The notes beneath the pieces were generated by a model, which saw only the letters and a program-made list of their open reading frames with translations, made no database searches and was not told the origin of the DNA. This document shows positions 1 to 8,185 of a stretch of 14,414 nucleotides of DNA, piece by piece (position 1 is the stretch's first letter; each line of letters begins with the position of its first letter). The position numbers and the translations under genes were made by a program. Origin of the DNA: Phoronis pallida (Eukaryota; Phoronida; Phoronidae); NCBI GenBank assembly GCA_028565715.1, contig JAOXYC010073339.1, forward strand, positions 1-14,414, in the 5' to 3' direction.

Positions 1-48
<48 letters not shown>

Positions 49-99
49 CATAACAATAATAATAATAATAATAAGAACAATAATAATAATAATAATAAA
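1..99. repeat. (AAT)n microsatellite
   Basis: An almost pure AAT trinucleotide tract with a few interruptions (a TCATAAC and an AGAAC segment). It begins at the window edge, so its full length is unknown. It may be the tail of a non-LTR element lying outside the window, because such tails in this window end in similar triplets. Confidence 0.97.
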
Positions 100-630
100 A
101 TCTATGCTTGAGATAGAAATTATCACAAAATATAGTAAAAGCTTGGTAACTCTAGCCCTTGATTCGACTCAAAGTTCAGATCCGAATTTTTCAGTCTGTT
201 CAATATTTAAGTAATATTTAGTTCGATATCCCGGCATTTTATTTCGCATTGAGTGTCCCTGAAACCACAAACATCTGAGTTACAGGTGAAATCCAGTAAA
301 ATGGCTTAGCCGTCTATTTTACAAAAGTGTTAATGGTGCGCATATAACCGGAGCACCAGCCCCGGCATGCCTCTGATTGCGGATTTTAGGCCCTGATGCG
401 CCATAACGAGGGACATTTGAGTATGAAAATCTTGCAGTAATATTTCAGAAAATACCCGCAATATTTTTGTGCCGGGGATTTCCGAAAGAGCGCCCAGCTC
501 TTTTCGAGTTGGAATATTTCTTTCGGATAACACGAACGGTCTTTCAAAAAAAACATCACCCAATAATCGTGGCTAAGTTATACGGTGATGTGCGTCGGTA
601 TGTGCGTTTAGAAGATGAATACCTACAAAC
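100..630. other. No supported gene; one unassigned minus-strand ORF
   Basis: No convincing gene is seen. A 77-codon open frame lies on the minus strand at 330-563. Its composition is mixed rather than low-complexity, with a Met start at 563, but I recognise no domain and see no convincing splice context, so it is not called as a gene. The rest is ordinary AT-rich sequence. Confidence 0.5.
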
Positions 631-816
631 ATAAACACAAACAACAACGACATCAACACCAACGCCACTAACAACAACAAAACCATCCAATAGCAACAGC
701 AACAACAACAACAACATCACCAATACCACCACCAACAACAACACCAATACCACCAACAACAACAACACCACCAACAACAACAACACTTACACTTAGAACA
801 AAAACAACAAAAACAC
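631..816. repeat. Mixed (AAC)n/(ACC)n low-complexity block
   Basis: About 185 bp of interleaved CAA, CAC and ACC triplets on the plus strand. On the minus strand it gives a Leu/Val-only open frame, which is a compositional artefact. A second block of the same type lies at 1437-1650. Confidence 0.93.
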
Positions 817-1436
817 TAAGAAAACTGTAAATGCGGTACACTTGAGACTGAGAAACTGACTTGATTTTGACGCGTTTTATAAGACTTTATTTTATATGAC
901 AAAACGGTAAACTGAAAAGAGAGAAAATACAACATAAATACAATTGCCAGCGCAATAATTCACAAATATGAAGTAGCTTTATGTACACAAACTTTCAAAG
1001 CGATAAAGCATTCGTTATTGCAAACTGAGACAACGCACAAGACTATTAAAGGGAATATATCACATGCTATATATACGTGCGACAAGTTCATGACAAAATA
1101 TACAATATTTTAAAGCATTATACAAACAAGCGAAGTAACGATCCACTATCCATAACTTACATCATTGTGTCTCCTTTTCCGTTTTGAAACGCGACGTGAA
1201 ATCAATATACACAACTTTTCCAGTACCGGTACATGTACGAACGAATTCCAATATATCTGTGCACAGTTCCTGCGCACTAACGAAGTAGTTATGCCGGCCG
1301 ACAATACCCAACGAACAACAACCAATTACATGAGACTTTGTCAAGTGAAACTAAGGAACGTGCCAAGCTAACGCATGAAACATCATATGTAAATAATATT
1401 ATGTACAACCAATTGCGATCGGCAGTTACAAAAACT
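817..1436. other. Intergenic, nothing recognised
   Basis: AT-rich sequence between the two triplet-repeat blocks. Short overlapping frames exist on both strands around 1162-1371, but they show no recognisable domain and no splice pattern linking them to other exons. Confidence 0.5.
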
Positions 1437-1650
1437 ATCATCAATACCACCACCACCAACAACCTCAACATCAACAACAACAACAACACCGTCAACCACC
1501 AGCAACACGTACTGACAACAACAACAACAACAACAACAACAGCAACACCATCACCACCAAACAACATCACCACCACCAACAACAACAACACTCGCAACAC
1601 CGCCAACACCAACACCAACAACACCGCCAACACCAACACCAACAACAGCA
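1437..1650. repeat. Mixed (AAC)n/(ACC)n block with a 24-bp tandem duplication
   Basis: Interleaved AAC, ACC and CAA triplets. The distal end carries a perfect 24-bp unit twice in a row (1596-1619 and 1620-1643). The plus frame through it reads Asn/Thr-rich and the minus frames Leu/Val-rich or Cys/Trp-rich. All are open only because the repeat lacks stop triplets, so no protein is called. Confidence 0.93.
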
Positions 1651-1674
1651 GAAGCGCTCGTAGCGTGATTGAGA

Positions 1675-1830
1675 GTCTCGGCCTTTTAACAAAAGGTCGT
1701 AGGCTAGAGCCCAGGCTTGAGTGCTTCCTTCTGGGCTAGAGGAAAAGCGCTTTGAATAAAAAAACACTGTGCATTATCATTATTATCATTAACAGCAACT
1801 TTAATATTAACACCAACAACAATGATAATA
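1675..1830 (+). mobile_element. Possible LINE/SINE-type 3' tail
   Basis: The stretch has two small hairpins (GGCCTTTT/AAAAGGTC near 1680-1698 and AGCCCAG 1708-1714 with CTGGGCT 1731-1737). They are followed by AAGCGCTTTGAA near 1745-1756 and a CATTATTAT-type tail. The motif GCGCTTTGA followed by a triplet microsatellite is the usual 3' end of CR1/L2-like elements in aquatic animals. It is less complete than the copy at 2345-2480 because no closing GCGGT or GCGCT arm is visible. Confidence 0.35.
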
Positions 1831-2344
1831 AAAATATGCCTTTACCGACGATTTTAAAAGAGATGTTAGATATATTTAAGTCCAGGCCATCAAGATGTCG
1901 GTATACAGAGTGTCTCAAAAGTAATATTTTACCCCTTACTTCAGACTGTTATTATTATAAAAAAATTAGTTTCAAATAAATACTCATCAAAGTTGCTCGG
2001 CACGAATATTCAACCGGCTTTTATACGCCATTTCATTGTCAGAAAAATAATCAAGATATTTTGAAATTTTTTTAATTTACTACTCGAAAATTTGAAATAC
2101 ATGCAATTTGCCAAATACCCGGATTATTAATTTCCTCACAACTTTTATCGTTCATAAGTATCATAAATGCGTTAAAGTAATGAATTTACTAAAACTTACT
2201 GAACCAAACAATCTGCGAAAGGCCGGGTGATTTTAGACTGATTTTGTGTCCGAAACTACACTTAAGAGTAGGTTTGACTTTTTATCGGATACAGCATTTA
2301 TCATGTAAAATAGAAGTTAGTTGGTATTATTATTAGTTATATTT
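1831..2344. other. Intergenic, nothing recognised
   Basis: AT-rich sequence with no supported reading frame, RNA gene or repeat. The only open frame (ending near 1979) starts within the AT-rich tail and looks like chance. Confidence 0.5.
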
Positions 2345-2480
2345 AATTAGTGTTTCATTTATGTAATGCAGGGACTGTCTGCAAAATAATTATTATTTGT
2401 ATATGTATATAAGTTATTGTAAACCGCTTTGAACAAAAAGCGGTATAAAAATACTGGTTTATTATTATTATTATTATTAA
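2345..2480 (+). mobile_element. 3' terminus of a non-LTR retrotransposon (CR1/L2-type tail) ending in (TTA)n
   Basis: The stretch TTATTGTAAACCGCTTTGAA is followed by AAAGCGGTATAAAAATACTGG and then TTATTATTATTATTATTA. ACCGCTTT (2423-2430) and AAAGCGGT (2437-2444) form a perfect 8-bp stem with a 6-nt loop. This layout (stem-loop built on a CGCTTT core, a short TATAAA-like spacer, then a triplet microsatellite) is the well-known 3' end of CR1/L2/Rex-like LINEs and the SINEs that borrow their tails. No reverse transcriptase is adjacent, so this is a severely 5'-truncated LINE or a SINE. The 5' boundary is uncertain. Confidence 0.65.
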
Positions 2481-3384
2481 AATACTAACTTTAATCATTT
2501 TTGGAATTCACGCAACAAAGTCGCGTCCATTTAGGCCCTGACGGCATATTTATATTTCATAAGGAATAATCAGCCCCGGTAATCAGCAAAGTAAAATGAA
2601 CTGAATACTGGAGTAGTGGGGTACACACAAGCGACTATAACACAAGGGAAAATAGACAACACGGGTAGTTGTTCAAATCCGACTCGAACACAAATAACAA
2701 AGCGTGAATAGCAAAACCCGAAGCGCAGTAGATAACACTCGATACTGTGTACATATGTGATATGAGCAAAGACCTTGCAATATTTACGGTCTCTGATATG
2801 AGTGCAGACATTAACATTGCGGGTGGTGTTGAGATCTGAAGCCACTGCTGCAACGGTGGTTATACGTGTTTATGAGTTATTTTGTAATGATTAAATCACA
2901 TGAAAACAGGGTTTTCAAAAAAAAATTTTTGTTCGTGTTCAAGTATGTAGTATGTGAATTAAATTTAGTAGGCCTAGTGAAAATTCAGGCGTGGCTACCC
3001 AAAGCCCATTTGCGCATGCCTAGGCCATCTCCGGAAGCATTTCGTCTTTGAACTTCACTCAAAATCTCCACAAATGATCAAATGTCTAGCCCTAAACCGA
3101 GTGGGAAACATACGTTGATCACGGGTAAATATTTGTGCTTGAGTTGAGGTAGGCCTAGCATTTCGGATCACTTTAGTCACAATCTGTGCAAGACCAATCG
3201 CTTTCCTAGAACTTACTAGAAGAAGCTTAAAATCCAATCATCGGGGGAAAACCCAAACCCGACTGTCGGCGACATATGATCATCACATCAGAATTCAGAT
3301 CATTGTGCAGACTAGTCGTAGATTATTTTCGCACAAGTTAGCTTTGGGAGGTAAAGAACTTCAGAAAGTGAATAAGTCCAACTG
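2481..3384. other. Intergenic, nothing recognised
   Basis: No supported gene. Overlapping frames of 60-90 codons at 2570-2853 (minus), 2866-3051 (plus) and 3055-3237 (minus) show no domain, no splice partners and no consistent composition. Two TAGGCCTA octamers lie at 2969-2976 and 3150-3157. Confidence 0.5.
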
Positions 3385-3450
3385 GTGCCAATGGAAATCA
3401 AACGCGGGTCTCCTGTTTCGCAGTCGTCTGCGCTATACCACTCAACATTC
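3385..3450 (-). mobile_element. tRNA-like SINE head (degenerate)
   Basis: The reverse complement reads like the body of a tRNA. An A-box-like segment lies at 3428-3444 and a B-box-like CGTTTGATTTCC at 3393-3404 (consensus GGTTCGANTCC), with an anticodon-arm-like stretch between them. The cloverleaf stems do not pair well, so this is a SINE head or tRNA relic rather than a working tRNA gene. The tail and exact ends are not visible. Confidence 0.5.
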
Positions 3451-3511
3451 GACCACTCGGGTTTAAATATGAGATTTACGGCCACGATGCCAGGTTAGCA
3501 CAATTCAAACA

Positions 3512-3664
3512 TGCCAAGGGGGCAAGTCCTAAAACCGGGAGATTAAACATTTTTGTATTTCTGCGGCCGGGAGTTCCATTGTTTTTAATGCAGGGGATCC
3601 AAAATCTGCCCGGGAGGTAGGCTCTAAAACCGGGAGAATCCCGGCGAAAACGGGAGACTTGGCA
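3512..3664. mobile_element. Short inverted-ended element with repeated CCGGGAG motifs (MITE-like)
   Basis: The unit is bounded by TGCCAAG (3512-3518) and its inverse CTTGGCA (3658-3664). Inside, a core CGGGAG recurs five times, twice as TAAAACCGGGAGA. CCGGGA (3630-3635) and TCCCGG (3639-3644) form a perfect 6-bp hairpin with a 3-nt loop. Local GC content is clearly higher than in the flanks. Similar CGGGAG...TTGGCA ends occur in dispersed non-autonomous elements of animals, as far as I recall. No clean target-site duplication is seen, so the class is open. Confidence 0.5.
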
Positions 3665-3704
3665 GCTCAGACAATTCTAGTTAGGCAATCCCAACACATA
3701 CTTT

Positions 3705-3785
3705 GTCGTTGGACTGAGTGGTGCAGACTGACTACTAGACTGGACTCAAGCCCCTTCGACTGAAGTTCGACTCAGGTCGAGGGAC
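3705..3785 (+). mobile_element. tRNA-like SINE head on the plus strand
   Basis: An A-box-like TGGACTGAGTGG lies near 3710-3721 and a B-box-like AGTTCGACTCA at 3764-3774, about 50 bp apart as in tRNA promoters. CTGA and TCAG flank the B-box loop as a partial T-stem. The acceptor stem does not close, so a functional tRNA is unlikely. Confidence 0.45.
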
Positions 3786-4197
3786 TGTCGCAGGGGGTCT
3801 TCCAGATTTTTTACCAAAAGTAGGAGACTGTGTTTAAACGGAGTGACGTAATCAACATATACTTAGCGATACTCATTTATCGCATTGGCAGAATAGACCA
3901 TCGTTTGAGATGGGCTGTGAAGAGGAGACTAACTGACACAATCTCAATCGTTTAATAACAGAATTAACAAATAATATAAAAAGGAATTAACTCAGTAATT
4001 GCTAATGACTTTATTGACTTGTAATTGAAGGAAAGCCAAGCATACACTCGATTTAAATGCTGTTATCTGCAGTCTTCCCTGAATTGCAATTAAAAAAATC
4101 CAGGTGAAGTGGAAGAGTAACTCTTTTCAACTGTTCATTAAAATGGTATTCGTTTAAGGTTTTAAACAGTAACTAAGATAATTTATATTTTTTACAG
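3786..4197. other. Non-coding, probably intron upstream of the plus-strand gene
   Basis: No reading frame of note. It ends in a pyrimidine-rich stretch and TTTACAG, the acceptor of the exon at 4198. Since that exon starts inside a codon, at least one earlier exon must exist. I could not find it in this window. Confidence 0.55.
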
Positions 4198-4388
4198 TTG
4201 CAGAGGCTCAGGAGGAAGAAAGATCTTCAACAGAAGATGGGTCTTCATCAACAGGCTCAGCTGTTAATAATTCCAAAACAATTCACAAATCATCGGATTC
4301 AAAAGTTCTTTCCACTTCCAAATCAAGCAATGGTATGAATGTTGCGACAAGCATTGAAGATGAAAACAATGAAACAGGACTCAAGAAG
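4198..4388 (+). CDS. Internal exon 1 of protease/ankyrin gene: acidic Ser-rich segment
   Basis: A 191-nt block is bounded by TTTTTTACAG and AAG|GTAAGA, both strong splice signals. Only the frame that leaves two bases at the 5' end stays open; the other two contain stops. It begins AEAQEEERSS and continues Ser/Thr/Asn/Glu-rich (about residues 1-63 of the visible protein), typical of a disordered linker, with no catalytic motif. It ends on a complete codon and joins the exon at 5046 in phase. The true start of the protein lies upstream, either unrecognised or outside the window. The exon call rests on the splice sites and the single open frame, since the amino-acid composition alone carries little information. 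Confidence 0.68.
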
Positions 4389-5045
4389 GTAAGATATCTA
4401 GGCAGATGCTTTAACACAGTGCAGACTGCTCATTGAGCCACCAACACTCTCTTGGCTGACCATACAAAACAATGCTATGTTACTCAATGCAACCTATAGC
4501 ATGATGAAACTATGAGAAGACAGTCATCAAACAAAAATGCTGAATCATCTTAAGCAACGTTTTTAACACTTTTCCTGAAGGTGAAAGCAACTTACTATGC
4601 TCCAAATATTTAAATAAAATGTTTAAAGTGGCAAAAATGGCTTAAACAGATTAAAATTTAACTTGTGTTGGCCCAACGCTAATTATATTACCCTCAAGAA
4701 TGCATATTTTGTGGAGCCAGGAATTTTGGGATATTCCAAGTATGGTGCATGCAGTTCTAAAAAGGCAAGTTTTGCTTCAATTTGTTATTTGATATTACTT
4801 TTATGGTCATTGATACAGCTTATTTAATGCATTTTTAAAGAAGGCTTGACTAATTTTTGAAAAAATATAGCAGCTATAGATTTTCAGGTCCATTGAACAT
4901 ATGTTGCTCCCAAGTCTGCAAATTTTTGCGATTTAAAAAAAGATTTCTCCATGTTAAACCTGGGTGGTACAGATTCTTGGATAACTACCTTTGTCAGGGC
5001 CAGAGTGTTTGTGTTAAACCTAAACCTTCTCTTTGCTACTTACAG
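4389..5045 (+). other. Intron (657 nt)
   Basis: It starts GTAAGA and ends CTACTTACAG. It contains no supported gene or recognised repeat. An open frame runs through its last ~190 nt into the next exon, but that is intronic read-through. Confidence 0.6.
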
Positions 5046-5270
5046 GGACAAGACAATGGCAATGAAGATTGTTCTCCGTCTCAAATAGTGAACAACATCT
5101 GCATTACTGAGAAACTTCCCAACATAGTTCATGGGGAAACTGGTGTCTCCTCAACCAACAACAGAGGAAAACCTAATGCATGTAAAGACGAGATAACCAG
5201 TCAATTAACTGTACGACATTACAGTGTACCACGTTACACAACAGGCATGGCCATGTGTGACATGGAATTG
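5046..5270 (+). CDS. Internal exon 2 of protease/ankyrin gene: unrecognised segment
   Basis: A 225-nt block (75 codons, phase 0 at both ends) lies between TTACAG and TTG|GTAAAT. The frame starts GQDNGNEDCS and ends MAMCDMEL. It is polar and Asn/Thr-rich in the first two thirds, then less polar, with several Cys and His residues. No known domain is recognised. The phase agrees with the exons on both sides. Confidence 0.68.
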
Positions 5271-5637
5271 GTAAATACCTATGTAGAACTAAAGACATAA
5301 AAAATCAGCATTAAGAATAATGTAGTAACCCAATAATGTGTGCATGTTTGCTAGGAGGATATTGTTCACACTTATCAAACATATTTGCCAAGACTCTGCA
5401 GTGGTTGTTTAAATAAAGAATAGTCAACACAGTCTTGCAGAATACTGTCTTTGAGAATGCTAAAGCCACGAGATCTAATACATTTTCAAACAACTCCAAC
5501 TGAACAATTAACTATTTTGATCAGTGCTCCACATGTTTATTAAAACAAGTATAGGGTTAGATTCCTAGTTCAGTTCTAAATTTTTCTGTCATTTTAAAAT
5601 GTATTTTGATTCTATATTGACCATTCTTACTATCCAG
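5271..5637 (+). other. Intron (367 nt)
   Basis: It starts GTAAAT and ends with a pyrimidine-rich ACTATCCAG. No repeat or RNA gene is recognised. A 62-codon minus-strand frame at 5311-5499 looks like chance. Confidence 0.6.
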
Positions 5638-5854
5638 GTCCATTTGTCCAAGGTGAAAGAGTCTAAGCTACTAGACACATTTCAGCTGCATGGATGTTTA
5701 GTAAAGGGTAGTATCGGGTGTGGTGAATTTATACAAGATCCAGTTGAAAAGCAACATCAACTACGTTTGAATTCAATTCGAAAGTTCCTGCAAGCACCCC
5801 TTGATACTCTGGTTTTCCTCTGCAGTAAGCAGATGGTCCACAAGGATCATAAAG
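5638..5854 (+). CDS. Internal exon 3 of protease/ankyrin gene: region preceding the protease domain
   Basis: A 217-nt exon lies between TATCCAG and AAAG|GTATTT. It begins VHLSKVKESK and contains LDTFQLHGCLVKGS and a stretch of mixed hydrophobic and charged residues that looks like a folded domain (about residues 139-210). I do not recognise the family. The donor at 5854/5855 leaves one base, exactly what the next exon needs to complete a Gly codon. A second donor-like GTAGGA at 5863 would give the wrong phase, which decides between the two. It may be an N-terminal domain of the protease module, but that is inference from position only. Confidence 0.7.
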
Positions 5855-6301
5855 GTATTTTGGTAGGAAATATCAAATGTGGTATGGAGAGTTAGCTGAA
5901 TGTGACTTTCCAAGAAACAGTATATCTCACTCCATTTGTTTTCACATTATTTGTGGTGATAACCTAATTTTTTCTATCACAAATCATGGAGAGGTATTAC
6001 TGGAAGCTAGGGAAAATTTATAACAAATTTCAATATATGATATAACTAGACGGTTGCCTTCTGACAGCACCAGCGAACTCTGTGCCAAAAATGAATTAAA
6101 TTTTAAAAGATCTCATCAGAGAAGCCAATTAAAAAAAAGATCGTATGTCTAGTGCTTTAACTACTCGAACACCACGACAAATACATGTAGGATATCAACA
6201 TACTATAGACAGAATTATCTTGGGACCGTGTTGAAATAATTATATATTGTGAAAAACTAAAAAAATTGCATTCATGGTAGAGTTGTTTATTTATTTTTTA
6301 G
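5855..6301 (+). other. Intron (447 nt) with one SINE-like insertion
   Basis: It starts GTATTT and ends TTATTTATTTTTTAG. It contains the tRNA-like element at 6119-6179 on the opposite strand. Otherwise it is AT-rich with nothing recognised. Confidence 0.6.
6119..6179 (-). mobile_element. tRNA-like SINE fragment with 18-bp tail shared with 9046-9063
   Basis: On the minus strand the segment starts GTCGTGGTGTTCGAGTAG and continues GTTAAAGCACTAGACA. This resembles the 5' half of a Ser/Leu-type tRNA, including an A-box-like region. It stops at the anticodon arm, runs into a T-tract and then into TTTTTTAATTGGCTTCTC (6136-6119). The same 18 bp follows the tRNA-like head at 9069-9141 in the same orientation. 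No B box is visible, so the head is truncated. Confidence 0.5.
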
Positions 6302-6508
6302 GATTTTCCTTCAAGTCGGTCAATACAGAACAGTGTGAAGCTTCAACACAACAGAAGGACTTAGGCAAAAAGGTTCTGTCGTTTGAATCACTGCGCCAAG
6401 TTGGAGAATCTATAGCACTTATCCAATGGTCTGGCCGTGGAACAGGATTCAGAGTTGGATCTAAATATTTGATGACAAATTATCACGTGGTTCAAGCCAA
6501 CAATGGAG
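6302..6508 (+). CDS. Internal exon 4: N-terminal part of a trypsin-like serine protease domain
   Basis: A 207-nt exon lies between TTTTTTAG and GGAG|GTTAGT. Its second half reads SIALIQWSGRGTGF, then a short loop, then YLMTNYHVVQ. A GTGF strand followed by a (L/M)TNYHVV strand-turn is the hallmark start of the HtrA/trypsin-2 type of chymotrypsin-fold protease, and the His of NYHVV (codon 6484-6486, about residue 272) is the catalytic-type histidine. There is no Cys next to it, unlike classical secreted trypsins (AAHC), and no signal peptide is visible in this partial protein, so an intracellular protease is more likely. The Asp and Ser of the triad would lie further on and are not in this exon. 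The exon begins with two bases finishing a Gly codon and ends with one base of the next. The protease call is from motif recognition, not a search. Confidence 0.72.
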
Positions 6509-6520
6509 GTTAGTTCCCAA

Positions 6521-7787
6521 CTTTGGGTGATGATGCGCTAGAACAAAAATATTTTCAGGTCGTGACCTTCACCAAGGCTCCCCCTGGTGGCAAAAAGGGC
6601 GGAAATCGCTGTAAATGGTTTCCATCGATTTTTTCTGAAACCGCTCAAGCGATTTTGACGAAACTTGGTAAACATGCTCTGGGTGATGATTCGCCGGAAT
6701 GAACAGGGTTTGGGATCGATATGTCAACGCTAGCTCCCTCTACTCCTCCTGTTGGCAAAAAAGAGTGGAAATCGGTGTAATTGGTTTCCGTAGATTGATT
6801 TTCTCTGAAAACGCTCAAGCGATTTTGACGAAATTTAATGGACTAGCTCTGGGTGATGATTGGCCGTTAATGGTATTTGTCCATTTTCTCTGAAACCCCT
6901 TAAGCGATTTTGAGGAAATGTGGTACTCACAGTCTCTGGATGATGATTGGCTACAACAGCAAAGTTTTCGGAACTTTAAGTCAACCCTAGCTCCCCCTGT
7001 TGACCTAATTTGTTCGTAAAAAAATCCTCGTTATTGGTTTTTGTTGATTTTCTTTGAAACTCCTCAAGTTTGGACAAAACTTGGTTGATGATGGGCCAGA
7101 AGGATAATGTTTTTGGCACTAAATGTCTACACTAGCTCCCCTGTTGGCCAAATTTATTTGTTAAAAATTTGTTTTTTCTCTAAAACTGTTCAACCGAGTT
7201 TGATGAAACTTAAGTACATATGCTCTGGGTGATAATTGGTCGAAATGTGAAGGTTTTCAAGACGACACCTGAACCTAAGCTCCCCTGTTGGCCAAATTTG
7301 TTTGTTAAAAATGAAATGGTTTTCATTGATTTTCTCTAAAACTGCTCGAGTGATTTTGACAAAACTTAGTAGGCCTATACAATATCTTGCTCATTATTGG
7401 CTGCAAGGAAAAGGTTTTGGGCAACATTTCAATTCTTCCTCATCCTGTTGGTAAAAAATGAAACTTGGTACAACTGTTCTTGGTGTTGATTTGCTTAAAC
7501 ATAAAGAGGTTGTGAGGTCTTCCCTGTTCCAACATTCGTTCAGTTATTCCTGATTTCTGCTGATTTTTATTCTCTCAACGTACCCCCCACGTGGACGCAT
7601 ATGTTTAGCGTTGCTCTAGTTGATTTTTTCTGAAACCGCTCTTGTTCATGGTAATGATTTCCTACATAAAGAGACTGCTAAGTCTTCCCTGCTCCAACCT
7701 TTGTTCAGTTATTTCTGAACTCTGTTGATTTTCATTCCCATTAATGTACCTCCCACCTTGACGCATCTTTTTAGCCTTGCTCTAGTT
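6521..7787. repeat. Degenerate tandem array, unit ~140-170 bp, about eight or nine copies
   Basis: A unit recurs along 1.27 kb. Its order is CTGGGTGATGATTGGCC, then a spacer with GGTTTT, then CTAGCTCCCCCTGTTGGCC, then TGATTTTCTCTGAAAC, then GCTCAAGCGATTTTGACG and AAACTTGGT. Units begin near 6521, 6679, 6848 (internally shortened), 6935, 7085, 7221, 7385 (shortened) and 7472. From 7499 a variant block appears twice (7499-7622 and 7664-7787), marked by ACATAAAGAG, CTTCCCTG, TTCAGTTATT, GACGCAT and TTGCTCTAG. Copies have diverged by many substitutions and indels, so the array is old. The scattered open frames in it are not genes. Confidence 0.85.
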
Positions 7788-8169
7788 TAAATAAGTTAAA
7801 GCAAATTCAAATATTTCGACATCGCCCTGGATGCCTTTGTCGATGATGTAATAGCGTAAATGCGATGGCAGTTTTCAAATAAACTATTGAATCCCGTATT
7901 TATGACGCTAATAGAGATTGAGTTCCCACGTTTTAAAAAAATGGGATCTCCAAGACATCTGGAGATCATGAACAATCTTTTTCACAGTATAGTCAGTTGT
8001 CATTGTGAAGAGGTAAAAGTGTTGAGCCCAGAAGGCGAGCTTTGCACGGGGTGGTGTCGAATTTTCAAAAAGCCATTATCAAATTTTGGAGTTGCGTTTG
8101 GACAGAAACCAGGTGTTAATTAGCTAGCATTCAAATAGATCTTTAGAAACATACTTTTTATTCTATAGT
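7788..8169 (+). other. Intronic stretch with one unassigned open frame
   Basis: An 87-codon frame (7860-8123) has mixed composition but no recognised domain. Its possible donor (CCAG|GTGTTA) has no acceptor of fitting phase upstream. GATCTCCA (7945-7952) and TGGAGATC (7960-7967) form a perfect 8-bp stem inside it. It may be a relic of an inserted element or an unrecognised exon of the host gene. Confidence 0.4.
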
Positions 8170-8185
8170 TGATATAAATAACCCT

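Noticed and set aside
556-786. Minus-strand Leu/Val-rich open frame that looks like a membrane protein
   Set aside because: It is the reverse reading of the CAA/CAC triplet block; there is no stop because of composition, and no real domain.
1338-1739. Plus-strand Asn/Thr-rich 133-codon frame
   Set aside because: It is produced by the AAC/ACC repeat; the non-repeat ends show no recognisable sequence, and the minus strand is equally open.
4857-5045. Upstream part of the open frame that runs into exon 2
   Set aside because: A strong acceptor (CTACTTACAG) at 5045 and phase agreement with exon 1 show that this part is intron read-through.
5863-5868. Alternative donor GTAGGA for exon 3
   Set aside because: It would end in phase 0, while the next exon needs one carried base; the donor at 5855 fits.
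6521-7787. CRISPR-like or regulatory array reading of the regular repeats
   Set aside because: The units are long, degenerate and contiguous, without constant short repeats and unique spacers, and the window is eukaryotic.
7945-7967. Perfect 8-bp inverted repeat GATCTCCA/TGGAGATC
   Set aside because: It is isolated, with no boundary, target duplication or repeated context; it is a plausible chance hairpin.
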